5,389 nucleotides of DNA from Candidatus Zixiibacteriota bacterium (GCA_022572905.1 JACZUZ010000175.1:1-5389), one strand, 5' to 3'; numbered from the stretch's first letter, positions 1 to 5,389 are shown. Notes: generated by a model from the sequence alone, not told the origin. Numbers and translations are program-made.

Positions 1-75
1 AAAAACACCCTCACACGCGAAATCAAACGGCTTGAATTGCAAGTTGCGCGGTTATCGAGCAGAATAGGGAAGTGA
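1..75 (+). CDS. C-terminal end of an unidentified protein (partial)
   Basis: An open frame enters from the left edge and ends at TGA (73-75), giving 24 residues that finish in ARLSSRIGK. The visible tail is rich in Lys, Arg, Glu and Leu, with hydrophobic residues (L, I, L, L, V, L) at roughly heptad spacing. That pattern suggests the end of an amphipathic helix or coiled coil. No domain can be recognised from so short a piece, so no function is assigned. The gene is convergent with the minus-strand cluster ending at 310, and the 234 bp between them are non-coding. The frame could be open by chance, but the coiled-coil composition, the position at the window edge, and the repeat-bearing non-coding DNA right after the stop favour a real gene end. 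Confidence 0.5.
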   Translation, partial: KNTLTREIKRLELQVARLSSRIGK

Positions 76-136
76 GCGCCGGGAGTTTGGAAGGGTCTAA
101 ATGGTTAATATCTCCCAAACGATGCCCCTTCTGTTC

Positions 137-169
137 GTGCACGGGCAGATGTGGACATCTGCCGCGCAC
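137..169. repeat. Imperfect palindrome (hairpin-forming intergenic repeat unit)
   Basis: GGCAGATGT (144-152) and ACATCTGCC (155-163) are perfect inverted complements separated by two bases. The outer arms GTGC (137-140) and GCAC (166-169) also pair, across a small 3x2 internal loop. As RNA or cruciform DNA this would be a strong stem with a tight loop. It has no T-tract and stands 60 bp past the stop of the left-edge gene, so it is unlikely to be an intrinsic terminator. It lies immediately before a second repeat-like element (178-254), which suggests a compound dispersed intergenic repeat. Copy number elsewhere in the genome cannot be judged from this window. Confidence 0.6.
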
Positions 170-177
170 TAGGGCAA

Positions 178-254
178 TGTCATCCCGAGCGAAGTCGAGG
201 GATCTAACAACGATGTTGGCAAGAATTCGTCGCTTTCAGCTCCTCAGCATGACA
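178..254. repeat. REP-like dispersed repeat with TGTCAT/ATGACA ends
   Basis: The element opens with TGTCATCCCGAGCGAAGTCG and closes with CAGCATGACA. The ends are inverted complements over TGTCAT (178-183) and ATGACA (249-254), with further partial pairing inward (CGAG against CTCA). This matches a widely seen class of intergenic bacterial repeat that begins TGTCAT-CC-(C/T)GAGCGAAG and ends CTCAGxATGACA, familiar as spurious translations such as SRAKSRDL. Here the right arm is degenerate (CTTTCAGCTCCTCAGCATGACA), so it may be a decayed copy. Open frames across this segment are repeat translations, not genes. Recognition of the class is from memory; the inverted ends are seen directly. Confidence 0.65.
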
Positions 255-272
255 GAAGAAGCGTGAAGCGCA

Positions 273-308
273 CAGTGAGGCCGGTCACTGATGAAGTAAT
301 TCATTTTT
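273..308. terminator. Tandem hairpins in the convergent gap, possible weak bidirectional terminator
   Basis: Two stems abut: CAGTGA (273-278) with TCACTG (285-290) around a six-base GGCCGG loop, then ATGAA (291-295) with TTCAT (300-304) around GTAA. On the plus strand a run of five T (304-308) follows the second stem. On the minus strand the stems lie a few bases past the TGA of the CDP-alcohol transferase, preceded by an A-run, with no downstream U-tract. The position between convergent gene ends fits transcription termination, but the stems are short and the second is AT-rich, so this is only a candidate. Confidence 0.3.
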
Positions 309-309
309 G

Positions 310-879
310 TCATCTTGCGCGCAAGAATATCCGTAAGTACGAATAGCTCGAAAGCGCCCAGAGGGCGAGAGTTATCCACGTGAGCAACGTTATCAATAGC
401 GCCGAATCAAAATCATTGCGAATCATATAGGCCCCCATCAGCGCCACCAGAAATCCGAAATAGATTTTCCCCGACAGTATGGAGTGTTTGGGCGCGCCTT
501 CGGTTTTCATAAAGAACATCCCACCCAGCGCAATAACAATATCACGTCCAACAATCGTTCCAGCCAACCAGAACGGGAAATCACGGAATTGCAAGAGGGC
601 GACCAGTACGATGCCAGCGAATATTTTGTCAGCAAGTGGATCAAGGATCACGCCGTAAGGATTCTTGCGCTTTATGCGATGCATTCGCCGCCGCGCGTAA
701 AGACCATCGAGGAAATCCGTAAGACCGGCTATTAGCAGAATAGCAAGAGCGCCTGCTCCTGCGAAAAAACTATCCTCGGACAATTCCAGATAAATCAGAA
801 CAGCGAGCGGAATTCGCGACAATGAAAGAAGATTGGCGACAGTCCAGAAAGTGTCGCGAACTTCGTACCTGTCATACAT
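310..879 (-). CDS. CDP-alcohol phosphatidyltransferase family protein (PgsA-like)
   Basis: This integral membrane enzyme should transfer a phosphoalcohol from, or a phosphatidyl group of, a CDP-activated lipid to an alcohol or alcohol-phosphate in the inner membrane. The family includes phosphatidylglycerophosphate and phosphatidylinositol-phosphate synthases; the actual acceptor cannot be told here. Counting from an upstream ATG at 912, the CDP-OH-P signature is D66-FL-D69-G70-LY-A73-R74, then G87, D91 and D95, so all catalytic acidic residues are present. About six hydrophobic segments follow the family plan (near 25-42, 49-64, 97-108, 113-134, 147-163, 171-193), with the usual NLLSLSRIP at the start of the first. 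Oddity: 12 residues, rich in Arg and Lys, separate R74 from G87, where E. coli PgsA has 8. Start choice: ATG at 879-877 overlaps the upstream gene's TAA as TAATG, favouring re-initiation and a 189-residue protein. The ATG at 912 adds 11 residues. Neither has a convincing Shine-Dalgarno sequence. Confidence 0.9.
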   Translation of the reverse strand: MYDRYEVRDTFWTVANLLSLSRIPLAVLIYLELSEDSFFAGAGALAILLIAGLTDFLDGLYARRRMHRIKRKNPYGVILDPLADKIFAGIVLVALLQFRDFPFWLAGTIVGRDIVIALGGMFFMKTEGAPKHSILSGKIYFGFLVALMGAYMIRNDFDSALLITLLTWITLALWALSSYSYLRIFLRAR

Positions 880-881
880 TA
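877..881 (-). promoter_or_regulatory. TAATG stop/start overlap (translational coupling)
   Basis: On the minus strand the TAA ending the epimerase (881-879) shares its last A with an ATG (879-877) in frame with the CDP-alcohol phosphatidyltransferase. No Shine-Dalgarno sequence precedes this ATG, so terminating ribosomes could re-initiate, coupling the output of the two enzymes. An alternative in-frame ATG at 912 would make the genes overlap by 34 bp instead. Confidence 0.5.
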
Positions 882-1856
882 CGTCATGTTTTTGCGTACC
901 GATATCTGCCATTCGATTGTTTTCTTCAAACCCTCTTCAAGAGGTATATTGGCCGACACACCAAGCAGACGCTTGATCTTTGAGTCATCCGGAATTCGGC
1001 GCATGACATCTTCATATCCTTTGGATATATCTTCATACGGAATGAATTTTAGTTTCAGTTCCGGAGCGTCGGGCATCAGGCTATGAATTAACTTCGCCAG
1101 ATCAACAATCGTGATTTCTCTGGTTGCCCCGATATTGAGAATCTCCCCGTTGGCTTTGTCGCTGTATGTCGCCTGAGCTAGTCCTTCTATAGTGTCAGAA
1201 ATATAGGTAAAACTGCGCGTTTGTTTGCCGTCGCCGTGTATCGGAATTTCTTCACGCTCAAGAATTTTGTCAATGAATACCGACTGCGGTCCCCCCCACC
1301 AACTCAAATGATGACGCGGGCCGTATGAGCCAAAAAATCGTAAAAGCACAACCGGGAATCCATAGGCTTCCATGCTCGCCAGACAAATATGTTCGTCATA
1401 CATTTTCGACACAGCGTAACTCCAGCGCGGTCGCGACGACGGACCGATTACCAGGTCGCTTTCTTCGCTGAAAGGAAGCGCTGGGTTTTTGCCATAGACA
1501 TCCGATGTCGACGCCACCAGAGTCTTGGCGTTCAACTCGCGCGCGAGTTTTAGGACATTGACTGTGCCCTGGTTGTTGATTACGAGCGTGTCGATTGCGT
1601 TTCCGTAGCGGGGAATCTTAAATGCGGCCAGATGAACAATGATTTCGCAATTGTCGCTAACTTTACGGAATTCGCCATACTCAAGGATATCCAGTTTATG
1701 AAACTCAAAGCGCTCGTTGTCTTCATGCTGGGAGATATTTTCGTATTTCCCCATTGATAGGTTATCGACTGCGACAACGCTGTGTCCGTCGGCAATAAAT
1801 CTATCTGTCAAATGCGAACCGATAAATCCTGCCGCGCCTGTTATTAGAATTTTCAT
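879..1856 (-). CDS. NAD-dependent sugar-nucleotide epimerase/dehydratase (extended SDR)
   Basis: A 325-residue cytoplasmic enzyme of the extended short-chain dehydrogenase/reductase family, related to UDP-glucose 4-epimerase, UDP-glucuronate decarboxylase and nucleotide-sugar dehydratases. The Rossmann motif is G7-AA-G10-FI-G13, and the acidic D31 after the second strand (VAVDN) indicates NAD rather than NADP. The LAAFK segment (77-80), the STSDVYG catalytic Ser/Thr region (116-122) and the Y147-AVS-K151 catalytic pair are all intact. The substrate domain carries RFFGSYGPRHH (173-183) and HGDGKQTRSFTYISD (207-221). Length is normal and full. It removes or inverts groups on a nucleotide-bound sugar by transient oxidation; the exact substrate cannot be assigned. 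It begins 31 bp after the glycosyltransferase gene and ends overlapping the phosphatidyltransferase start, so it is very likely co-transcribed with both. No Shine-Dalgarno sequence is visible, but the start directly precedes the MKILITGAAG strand typical of the family. Confidence 0.93.
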   Translation of the reverse strand: MKILITGAAGFIGSHLTDRFIADGHSVVAVDNLSMGKYENISQHEDNERFEFHKLDILEYGEFRKVSDNCEIIVHLAAFKIPRYGNAIDTLVINNQGTVNVLKLARELNAKTLVASTSDVYGKNPALPFSEESDLVIGPSSRPRWSYAVSKMYDEHICLASMEAYGFPVVLLRFFGSYGPRHHLSWWGGPQSVFIDKILEREEIPIHGDGKQTRSFTYISDTIEGLAQATYSDKANGEILNIGATREITIVDLAKLIHSLMPDAPELKLKFIPYEDISKGYEDVMRRIPDDSKIKRLLGVSANIPLEEGLKKTIEWQISVRKNMT

Positions 1857-1887
1857 CGTGTGTTATTTGAAATTCTGGTTTTGAACT

Positions 1888-2658
1888 TTATTGTTTGGGT
1901 GGATGATAGCGCCTCCCGAAAATATGACGGCCGATTACGCGGAAATAGCTCCGGGTCGTTTTCATGATTTTCATTTTCGAGTCGCCGACGCGAATGTTGG
2001 AGTCAAGCAACATAGGCGCTTCAGAAATCTTCGCTTTCATCAAGTTGAATTTAATTAACATCTCTACCATGCACACAAATCCCGGTTCGGTAATTAAGTC
2101 GTCACCATATATGTCAAGCGCTCGTTTCACAACCGAGCGGCGGTACATTCTAAAAAATGAGCTGAATGTGTTGATTCTGCGCAAGCCCAGCGTATATCTT
2201 AGCAAAGTGTTGGCTATATAGCTCAAGATTCGTCGAATCAGTGGAGCGCCGACCACTTTTCCGGCTCCATAGACCGAGGCCAGGGCCAGGTCGGACCCGC
2301 GCCTGATCTGTTCGCGCATTTTGCCCAGAATGCAAAGATCGCTGGTATTGTCCGCTTCAAGAGTGACCAGAAGGTCGTGCGCGTCAGAAATCTCAATAGC
2401 CTTCTTGAAAGCCGCCAAGAATGCCGCTCCCGGGCCTTTGTTTTGCTCGAAAGAGATCAATGTCAAAGGAATCTGCTTCTGGAACTCGCGGGCGCGGTCG
2501 GGCGTATTGTCTTCGGATCCGTCATCCACAAGAATTACATGAAAGTCGCATTCCAGATAGAGCGATATTCGCCGAATGTTGGAAAACAAGAAAACCAGGT
2601 TTTCCTCCTCATTATAGGCGGGAATTAAAAAGAAGAGCTTGGGGGTCGAAGAGTTCAT
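1888..2658 (-). CDS. Family-2 glycosyltransferase (DPM1/polyprenyl-phosphate sugar transferase-like)
   Basis: A 256-residue GT-A fold glycosyltransferase that transfers a sugar from a nucleotide-sugar donor, probably to a lipid carrier or lipid-linked glycan on the cytoplasmic face. Recognisable motifs are IPAYNEEENL (12-21), the nucleotide-binding VDDGS (44-48), the NKGPGAA loop (73-79) and the EADN metal-binding site (101-104, D103 in place of the classic DAD). It also has the FSSFFRMYRR segment (165-174), which corresponds to the TSGFRxYRR motif of dolichyl-phosphate mannosyltransferase relatives. There is no C-terminal membrane pair; the tail is basic (GRHIFGRRYHPPK), so it would be soluble or peripheral. 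Oddity: the usual Gly in the SGFR position is replaced (SSFFR). It is the first gene of the minus-strand cluster. No Shine-Dalgarno sequence is seen; the start is chosen because the N-terminus lines up with the family's first strand. Confidence 0.92.
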   Translation of the reverse strand: MNSSTPKLFFLIPAYNEEENLVFLFSNIRRISLYLECDFHVILVDDGSEDNTPDRAREFQKQIPLTLISFEQNKGPGAAFLAAFKKAIEISDAHDLLVTLEADNTSDLCILGKMREQIRRGSDLALASVYGAGKVVGAPLIRRILSYIANTLLRYTLGLRRINTFSSFFRMYRRSVVKRALDIYGDDLITEPGFVCMVEMLIKFNLMKAKISEAPMLLDSNIRVGDSKMKIMKTTRSYFRVIGRHIFGRRYHPPKQ

Positions 2659-2772
2659 CAGGGGAATTTAGCAAAAGAACCAGATTCCACAAGCCGGAAG
2701 GCATAACAGGCCAATCTGGATCGGAATTGCACAATTTTCTGGAACAAGCTTGAATAGAACTGATTTTGAGGG

Positions 2773-2801
2773 AGGACAGGGAACACCGTATTGTTTATAT
2801 T
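2773..2801 (+). promoter_or_regulatory. Candidate sigma-70-type promoter for the DsbD-type gene
   Basis: AGGACA (2773-2778, 4 of 6 to TTGACA) and TATATT (2796-2801, 5 of 6 to TATAAT) are separated by 17 bp. Initiation would fall near 2808, giving a leader of about 114 nt whose 5' end would form the hairpin at 2812-2854. The match is modest and could be chance in an AT-rich intergenic stretch. Confidence 0.3.
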
Positions 2802-2811
2802 GTAAGAGTAA

Positions 2812-2854
2812 TCGGCGGCGGGCGATAATTCCGAATCAGTTTCCCTGCCGCCGA
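2812..2854. other. GC-rich inverted repeat in the divergent intergenic region
   Basis: TCGGCGGCGGG (2812-2822) pairs with CCCTGCCGCCGA (from 2843; 2844-2854 in the stem) over 11 positions with one G-U pair, around a loop of about 21 nt. On the plus strand CTTTTA follows, giving it a faint resemblance to an intrinsic terminator, but no plus-strand gene ends before it. It more likely forms a 5' leader structure in the DsbD-type mRNA, or a site in the DNA between the divergent promoters. Role unknown. Confidence 0.45.
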
Positions 2855-2921
2855 CTTTTATGAAAATAGGCGCCGGAGCCAAAGGAACTGGAACTAAGAA
2901 TTTTTCAAGACAAATGTTTTC

Positions 2922-5237
2922 ATGACAAAAAGTTCTACGACAAAGAAGACAAATCGACGACTATCCACAGAGCGTCCACTCCTCGTCTCAATTTCGGCCA
3001 GTCGAGCTATGCAGTTCCTCGCGAAGGAGTTCTTTGCGATAACGCTGCTTACCGCAACATTGTTCGCTCCAACAGCCTCAGCCAATAACGCCACCGATTG
3101 GGAAACCAATAATGAGGCTCGCGTCCGCCTCCTGACGCCTTTCGGGATAGAGGATGACGGTCGCACGCTCTGGATCGGATTGCAATTCGAGCTTGAAAAG
3201 GGATGGCATTCCTACTGGAAAAATCCGGGAGCGGCGGGATTGCCGCCGAGCTTTACCGAGATAGACAGTTCTGTAATTGAGGAATTGGAGATATCGTTTC
3301 CACCTCCGCATTTTTATCCCCTTGGCGGCGAACTGGACGCAAACGGTTACGCCGATGACGTTACCTATCCGGTCAGAATTAAGTTGACCGAAGAATACGC
3401 GTCAGGCGAAGAAGCTGTGTTAGGGTTGGAGCTATTCTATCTGGTTTGCAAAGATCTTTGCGTGCCTCATCGAGTGGATTTTTCCGCAAAAGTTGATCTT
3501 GACGCTCCGCCTCGGGATAACGCCGAGAAGTCCCCTGAGTCATTTGAACTCATAAAGGCTCTGGCGAGTCTGCCCAAAGATCCGGAGATGGTCACAGGTT
3601 ATAGCGCCAGCGAGGCTCTCGAAAGTTTTGGCTCGTCCTATCGACTAAAGTTTGAAATAAAAGTACCCCAAACCGGCGAAAATTTTCCGGAGATTTTCTT
3701 TTTTACTGAAGCGCCGCTAAAATTCGCGCCGCCAAAAATTACTGCGGGGAAAACAGCGCAAGATCTAATAATCACCGCGCAGGTCGATCCGCAAGTCGCG
3801 GGTCAGAAAATAGATTCTTTTACTCTCGATTATTTAATAACCGGACTGTCTCTCGAAAACAAAGAATATTCTGTAGAAAAAATCGTGAGTTTGGAAACAA
3901 CCGCCGGAATCGCTGTTGTCGCAAGAACGGGCGAAGAATTGTCATTCGCATGGGTGATTATTTTCGCGCTTATGGGCGGATTAATACTGAATATAATGCC
4001 CTGCGTATTGCCGGTGCTCTCAATCAAACTAATGAGCGTTCTCAAATTTTCCGGAAAGTCGCAGGGGAATGTTGTTGGCGGGATGCTGGCCTCCACCGCT
4101 GGAATTGTAGTTTCATTTCTCGCGCTTGCTCTGGCGGCGGTAATCGCCAAGAACGCCGGAGCGGCTGTGGGATGGGGCGTTCAGTTTCAGGAACCGGCCT
4201 TTGTGACATTCCTGGCGTTGATAGTGTTTATCTTCGGATTAAATCTATGGGGGCTGTTTGAAGTCACCTTACCGCAATCAGTGTCCACCGGCGCCGCCAA
4301 ATCGGCCGGGAAAGGCGGGCATTTTATGCAGGGGTTGCTTGCCACGCTGCTGGCGACACCTTGCTCAGCGCCATTTTTAGGAACCGCAGTTAGCTTCGCG
4401 TTGACCAGTCCGGCCCCTGAAACATTTACTGTTTTTGGCGCAGTTGGAATTGGGATGTCCACTCCGTATCTGATTTTGGCGGCTTTTCCGGGAGCGATAA
4501 GATTTCTCCCCAAACCGGGCGCATGGATGGAAACAGCGAAAGTGTTTTTTGGATTTCTGCTGATGGGAACTGTTATCTGGTTGATGTTTGTTCTTTCCAG
4601 TCAAGTCGGCTCGATTACTATCGCCTTGGTCTGGCTGGCCTTGCTCACGCTTGCCTTGATTCTCTGGGCCAAGAAAGCGCTGGCGCCACAGCGGACTATG
4701 TTCACAAGTGTGTCAGGGATTATATCTCTGGCTATGGTTCTGGCGCTTTCGTACTGGACAGTCGCGACCGCAATCGACGGACGAAAGAGTTCCGCTTCCT
4801 TAGGCGTCGCAGATAACTCCGGCATTGATTGGAAACCATTTACAGAAGAGGCTCTTGCAGACGCCCTTAACTCGGGAGCGGTTGTTTTTGTCGATGTAAC
4901 CGCCGACTGGTGCTGGACCTGCAAAATAAATGAGAAACTATTTATAGAAACCGAAAAAATACAAACCCGTTTGAGCGAGAACAACATTGTTTCCTTCAAA
5001 GCCGACTGGACAACTCGCAATCGGGAAATTAGTGATTTCCTGAGGCGCTACGGCCGCAGCGGGATTCCATTCTATATTATTTATTTTGGCGGCGACCCGA
5101 ACGATTTCTTTACTTTCCCGGTTACAATCACAGGCGATATGCTGGCCGAAAAGCTCGACGAAGCGGTTGAGAAAAACGGAGTCTTAAGCGCCGACAAACC
5201 AATCGACGAATCTTTCATAAATTTGCAAACTTTCTAA
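2922..5237 (+). CDS. dsbD: ScsB/DsbD-type transmembrane thiol:disulfide reductase
   Basis: This inner-membrane protein passes electrons from cytoplasmic thioredoxin to periplasmic thiol partners. A signal peptide (about 30-54, ending ASA before NN) leads to a ScsB-type periplasmic domain (about 58-330) with KGWHSYWKNPGAAGLPP (93-109) and the cysteine pair C176/C180 (LVCKDLCVP). A membrane domain of about eight segments (342-615) follows, holding the relay cysteines C361 (NIMPCVLP) and C481 (ATPCSAP). A C-terminal thioredoxin domain (about 640-755) has the active site C664-WT-C667 and cis-proline P716 (SGIPFY). These six are the only cysteines, exactly the three pairs the relay needs. At 771 residues it is longer than E. 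coli DsbD (565), because the N-terminal domain is the larger ScsB kind. Start: ATG 2922 gives a basic 29-residue extension before the signal peptide; ATG 3009 (M30) starts directly at a normal signal peptide and may be the true start. Neither has a clear Shine-Dalgarno sequence. Natural partners may be periplasmic thioredoxin-like proteins, cytochrome c maturation or metal-stress factors. Confidence 0.95.
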   Translation: MTKSSTTKKTNRRLSTERPLLVSISASRAMQFLAKEFFAITLLTATLFAPTASANNATDWETNNEARVRLLTPFGIEDDGRTLWIGLQFELEKGWHSYWKNPGAAGLPPSFTEIDSSVIEELEISFPPPHFYPLGGELDANGYADDVTYPVRIKLTEEYASGEEAVLGLELFYLVCKDLCVPHRVDFSAKVDLDAPPRDNAEKSPESFELIKALASLPKDPEMVTGYSASEALESFGSSYRLKFEIKVPQTGENFPEIFFFTEAPLKFAPPKITAGKTAQDLIITAQVDPQVAGQKIDSFTLDYLITGLSLENKEYSVEKIVSLETTAGIAVVARTGEELSFAWVIIFALMGGLILNIMPCVLPVLSIKLMSVLKFSGKSQGNVVGGMLASTAGIVVSFLALALAAVIAKNAGAAVGWGVQFQEPAFVTFLALIVFIFGLNLWGLFEVTLPQSVSTGAAKSAGKGGHFMQGLLATLLATPCSAPFLGTAVSFALTSPAPETFTVFGAVGIGMSTPYLILAAFPGAIRFLPKPGAWMETAKVFFGFLLMGTVIWLMFVLSSQVGSITIALVWLALLTLALILWAKKALAPQRTMFTSVSGIISLAMVLALSYWTVATAIDGRKSSASLGVADNSGIDWKPFTEEALADALNSGAVVFVDVTADWCWTCKINEKLFIETEKIQTRLSENNIVSFKADWTTRNREISDFLRRYGRSGIPFYIIYFGGDPNDFFTFPVTITGDMLAEKLDEAVEKNGVLSADKPIDESFINLQTF

Positions 5238-5297
5238 GCCCGGTTTCGTAATAAATCCATAGATAAAGAGAATCAGAGTTTATTCATTATAATTTTT

Positions 5298-5304
5298 AAG
5301 AGGA
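5298..5304 (+). promoter_or_regulatory. Ribosome binding site for the right-edge gene
   Basis: AAGAGGA contains GAGG (5300-5303), complementary to the 16S rRNA 3' end, and lies 7 nt before the ATG at 5311. It is the only clear Shine-Dalgarno sequence before a gene start in this window and it fixes the start of the downstream gene. Confidence 0.7.
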
Positions 5305-5310
5305 ACAGAA

Positions 5311-5389
5311 ATGAACAAGAAGTTTTTCAAACTTTCACTGGCAACCGCGCTCGTGGCGTCGTTGATGTTGACGATGTCCGTATCGGCAA
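5311..5389 (+). CDS. Secreted protein, N-terminal signal peptide only (partial)
   Basis: Only the first 26 codons are present. They encode a textbook Sec signal peptide: a basic start (MNKKFFK), a hydrophobic core (LATALVASLML) and a VSA ending at the window edge, where signal peptidase I would be expected to cut. The product is therefore exported to the periplasm or beyond; there is no lipobox cysteine in the visible part. The mature protein is outside the window, so its function is unknown. It starts 73 bp after the DsbD-type gene in the same direction with no terminator hairpin between, so co-transcription is possible. A periplasmic thioredoxin-like or cysteine-containing client of the reductase is a reasonable guess, but only a guess. 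Confidence 0.8.
   Translation, partial: MNKKFFKLSLATALVASLMLTMSVSA

Larger units (their letters stand above)
2659..2921. other. Divergent intergenic region
   Basis: These 263 bp separate the starts of the minus-strand glycosyltransferase and the plus-strand DsbD-type gene, so promoters for both operons should lie here. A GC-rich hairpin (2812-2854) and one weak plus-strand promoter candidate (2773-2801) are the only structures I can support. A short imperfect palindrome, AATTG-CA-CAATT (2725-2736), is also present. I could not find a convincing minus-strand promoter. Confidence 0.6.

Noticed and set aside
72..266. 64-codon plus-strand frame from GTG 72 across the intergenic region
   Set aside because: It is the translation of the palindrome and the REP-like repeat (SRAKSRDL is a hallmark of that repeat), with low-quality composition and no domain.
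484..735. 83-codon plus-strand frame inside the CDP-alcohol transferase gene
   Set aside because: It lies antisense to a gene with a clear conserved signature; no start signal and no family resemblance.
2658..2882. 74-codon minus-strand frame ending in a TGATG overlap with the glycosyltransferase start
   Set aside because: It begins with TTG, has no ribosome binding site, runs through the GC-rich hairpin and shows no recognisable family. The stop/start overlap is suggestive, so conservation of this frame in relatives would reopen the case.
4187..5020. Long minus-strand frames opposite the reductase gene
   Set aside because: They are antisense to the membrane and thioredoxin domains, which are unmistakable on the plus strand; the frames are by-products of its codon use.
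5288..5293. Perfect TATAAT upstream of the right-edge gene
   Set aside because: There is no -35 match at 15-19 bp, and initiation about 7 nt downstream (near 5300) would cut into the Shine-Dalgarno sequence and leave only an 11-nt leader. Probably a chance match in AT-rich DNA.
1..5389. CRISPR array, tRNA, rRNA, insertion sequence or defence system
   Set aside because: No regularly spaced direct repeats, no tRNA cloverleaf or rRNA-like stretch, and no transposase, nuclease or toxin-antitoxin reading frame was seen in the window.

Overview
The window is about 5.4 kb of gene-dense bacterial chromosome. It holds three complete genes on the minus strand, one long complete gene on the plus strand, and plus-strand fragments at both edges (a C-terminal tail on the left, a signal-peptide start on the right). 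The organism is probably a Gram-negative, FCB-type or candidate-phylum bacterium. The evidence is a periplasmic ScsB-type DsbD protein, weak Shine-Dalgarno sequences before most genes, moderate GC and AT-leaning codon use, and an intergenic dispersed repeat of the 'TGTCATCCCGAGCGAAG...' type. A Zixibacteria-like lineage is my best guess, held with low confidence.

Layout: bases 1-75 end an unidentified gene with a coiled-coil-like tail. Bases 76-309 are non-coding. They hold a GCAGATGT/ACATCTGC palindrome, a REP-like repeat bounded by TGTCAT/ATGACA, and two small back-to-back hairpins in the gap between convergent genes. Bases 310-2658 are a tight minus-strand cluster, transcribed in the order family-2 glycosyltransferase (1888-2658), NAD-dependent sugar-nucleotide epimerase/dehydratase (879-1856) and CDP-alcohol phosphatidyltransferase (310-879 or 912). 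The last two are joined by a TAATG stop/start overlap. Bases 2659-2921 are a divergent intergenic region with a GC-rich hairpin and a weak candidate promoter. Bases 2922-5237 encode a ScsB/DsbD-type transmembrane thiol:disulfide reductase. From 5311 a secreted protein begins, behind a clear ribosome binding site, and runs off the window.

Functionally there are two modules. The minus-strand cluster looks like envelope glycolipid or glycan synthesis: one enzyme remodels a nucleotide sugar, one transfers a sugar (probably to a lipid or glycan acceptor), and one attaches an alcohol-phosphate headgroup to a CDP-activated lipid. The plus-strand module moves reducing power across the inner membrane to the periplasm through three cysteine pairs. 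The exported protein starting 73 bp downstream may be co-transcribed and is a plausible but unproven partner. I found no clear evidence of a wholly new system. The most worthwhile leads are the unusual spacing in the CDP-alcohol transferase signature, the lipid/sugar gene trio, the ScsB-type protein with its unknown secreted neighbour, and the compound repeat block.
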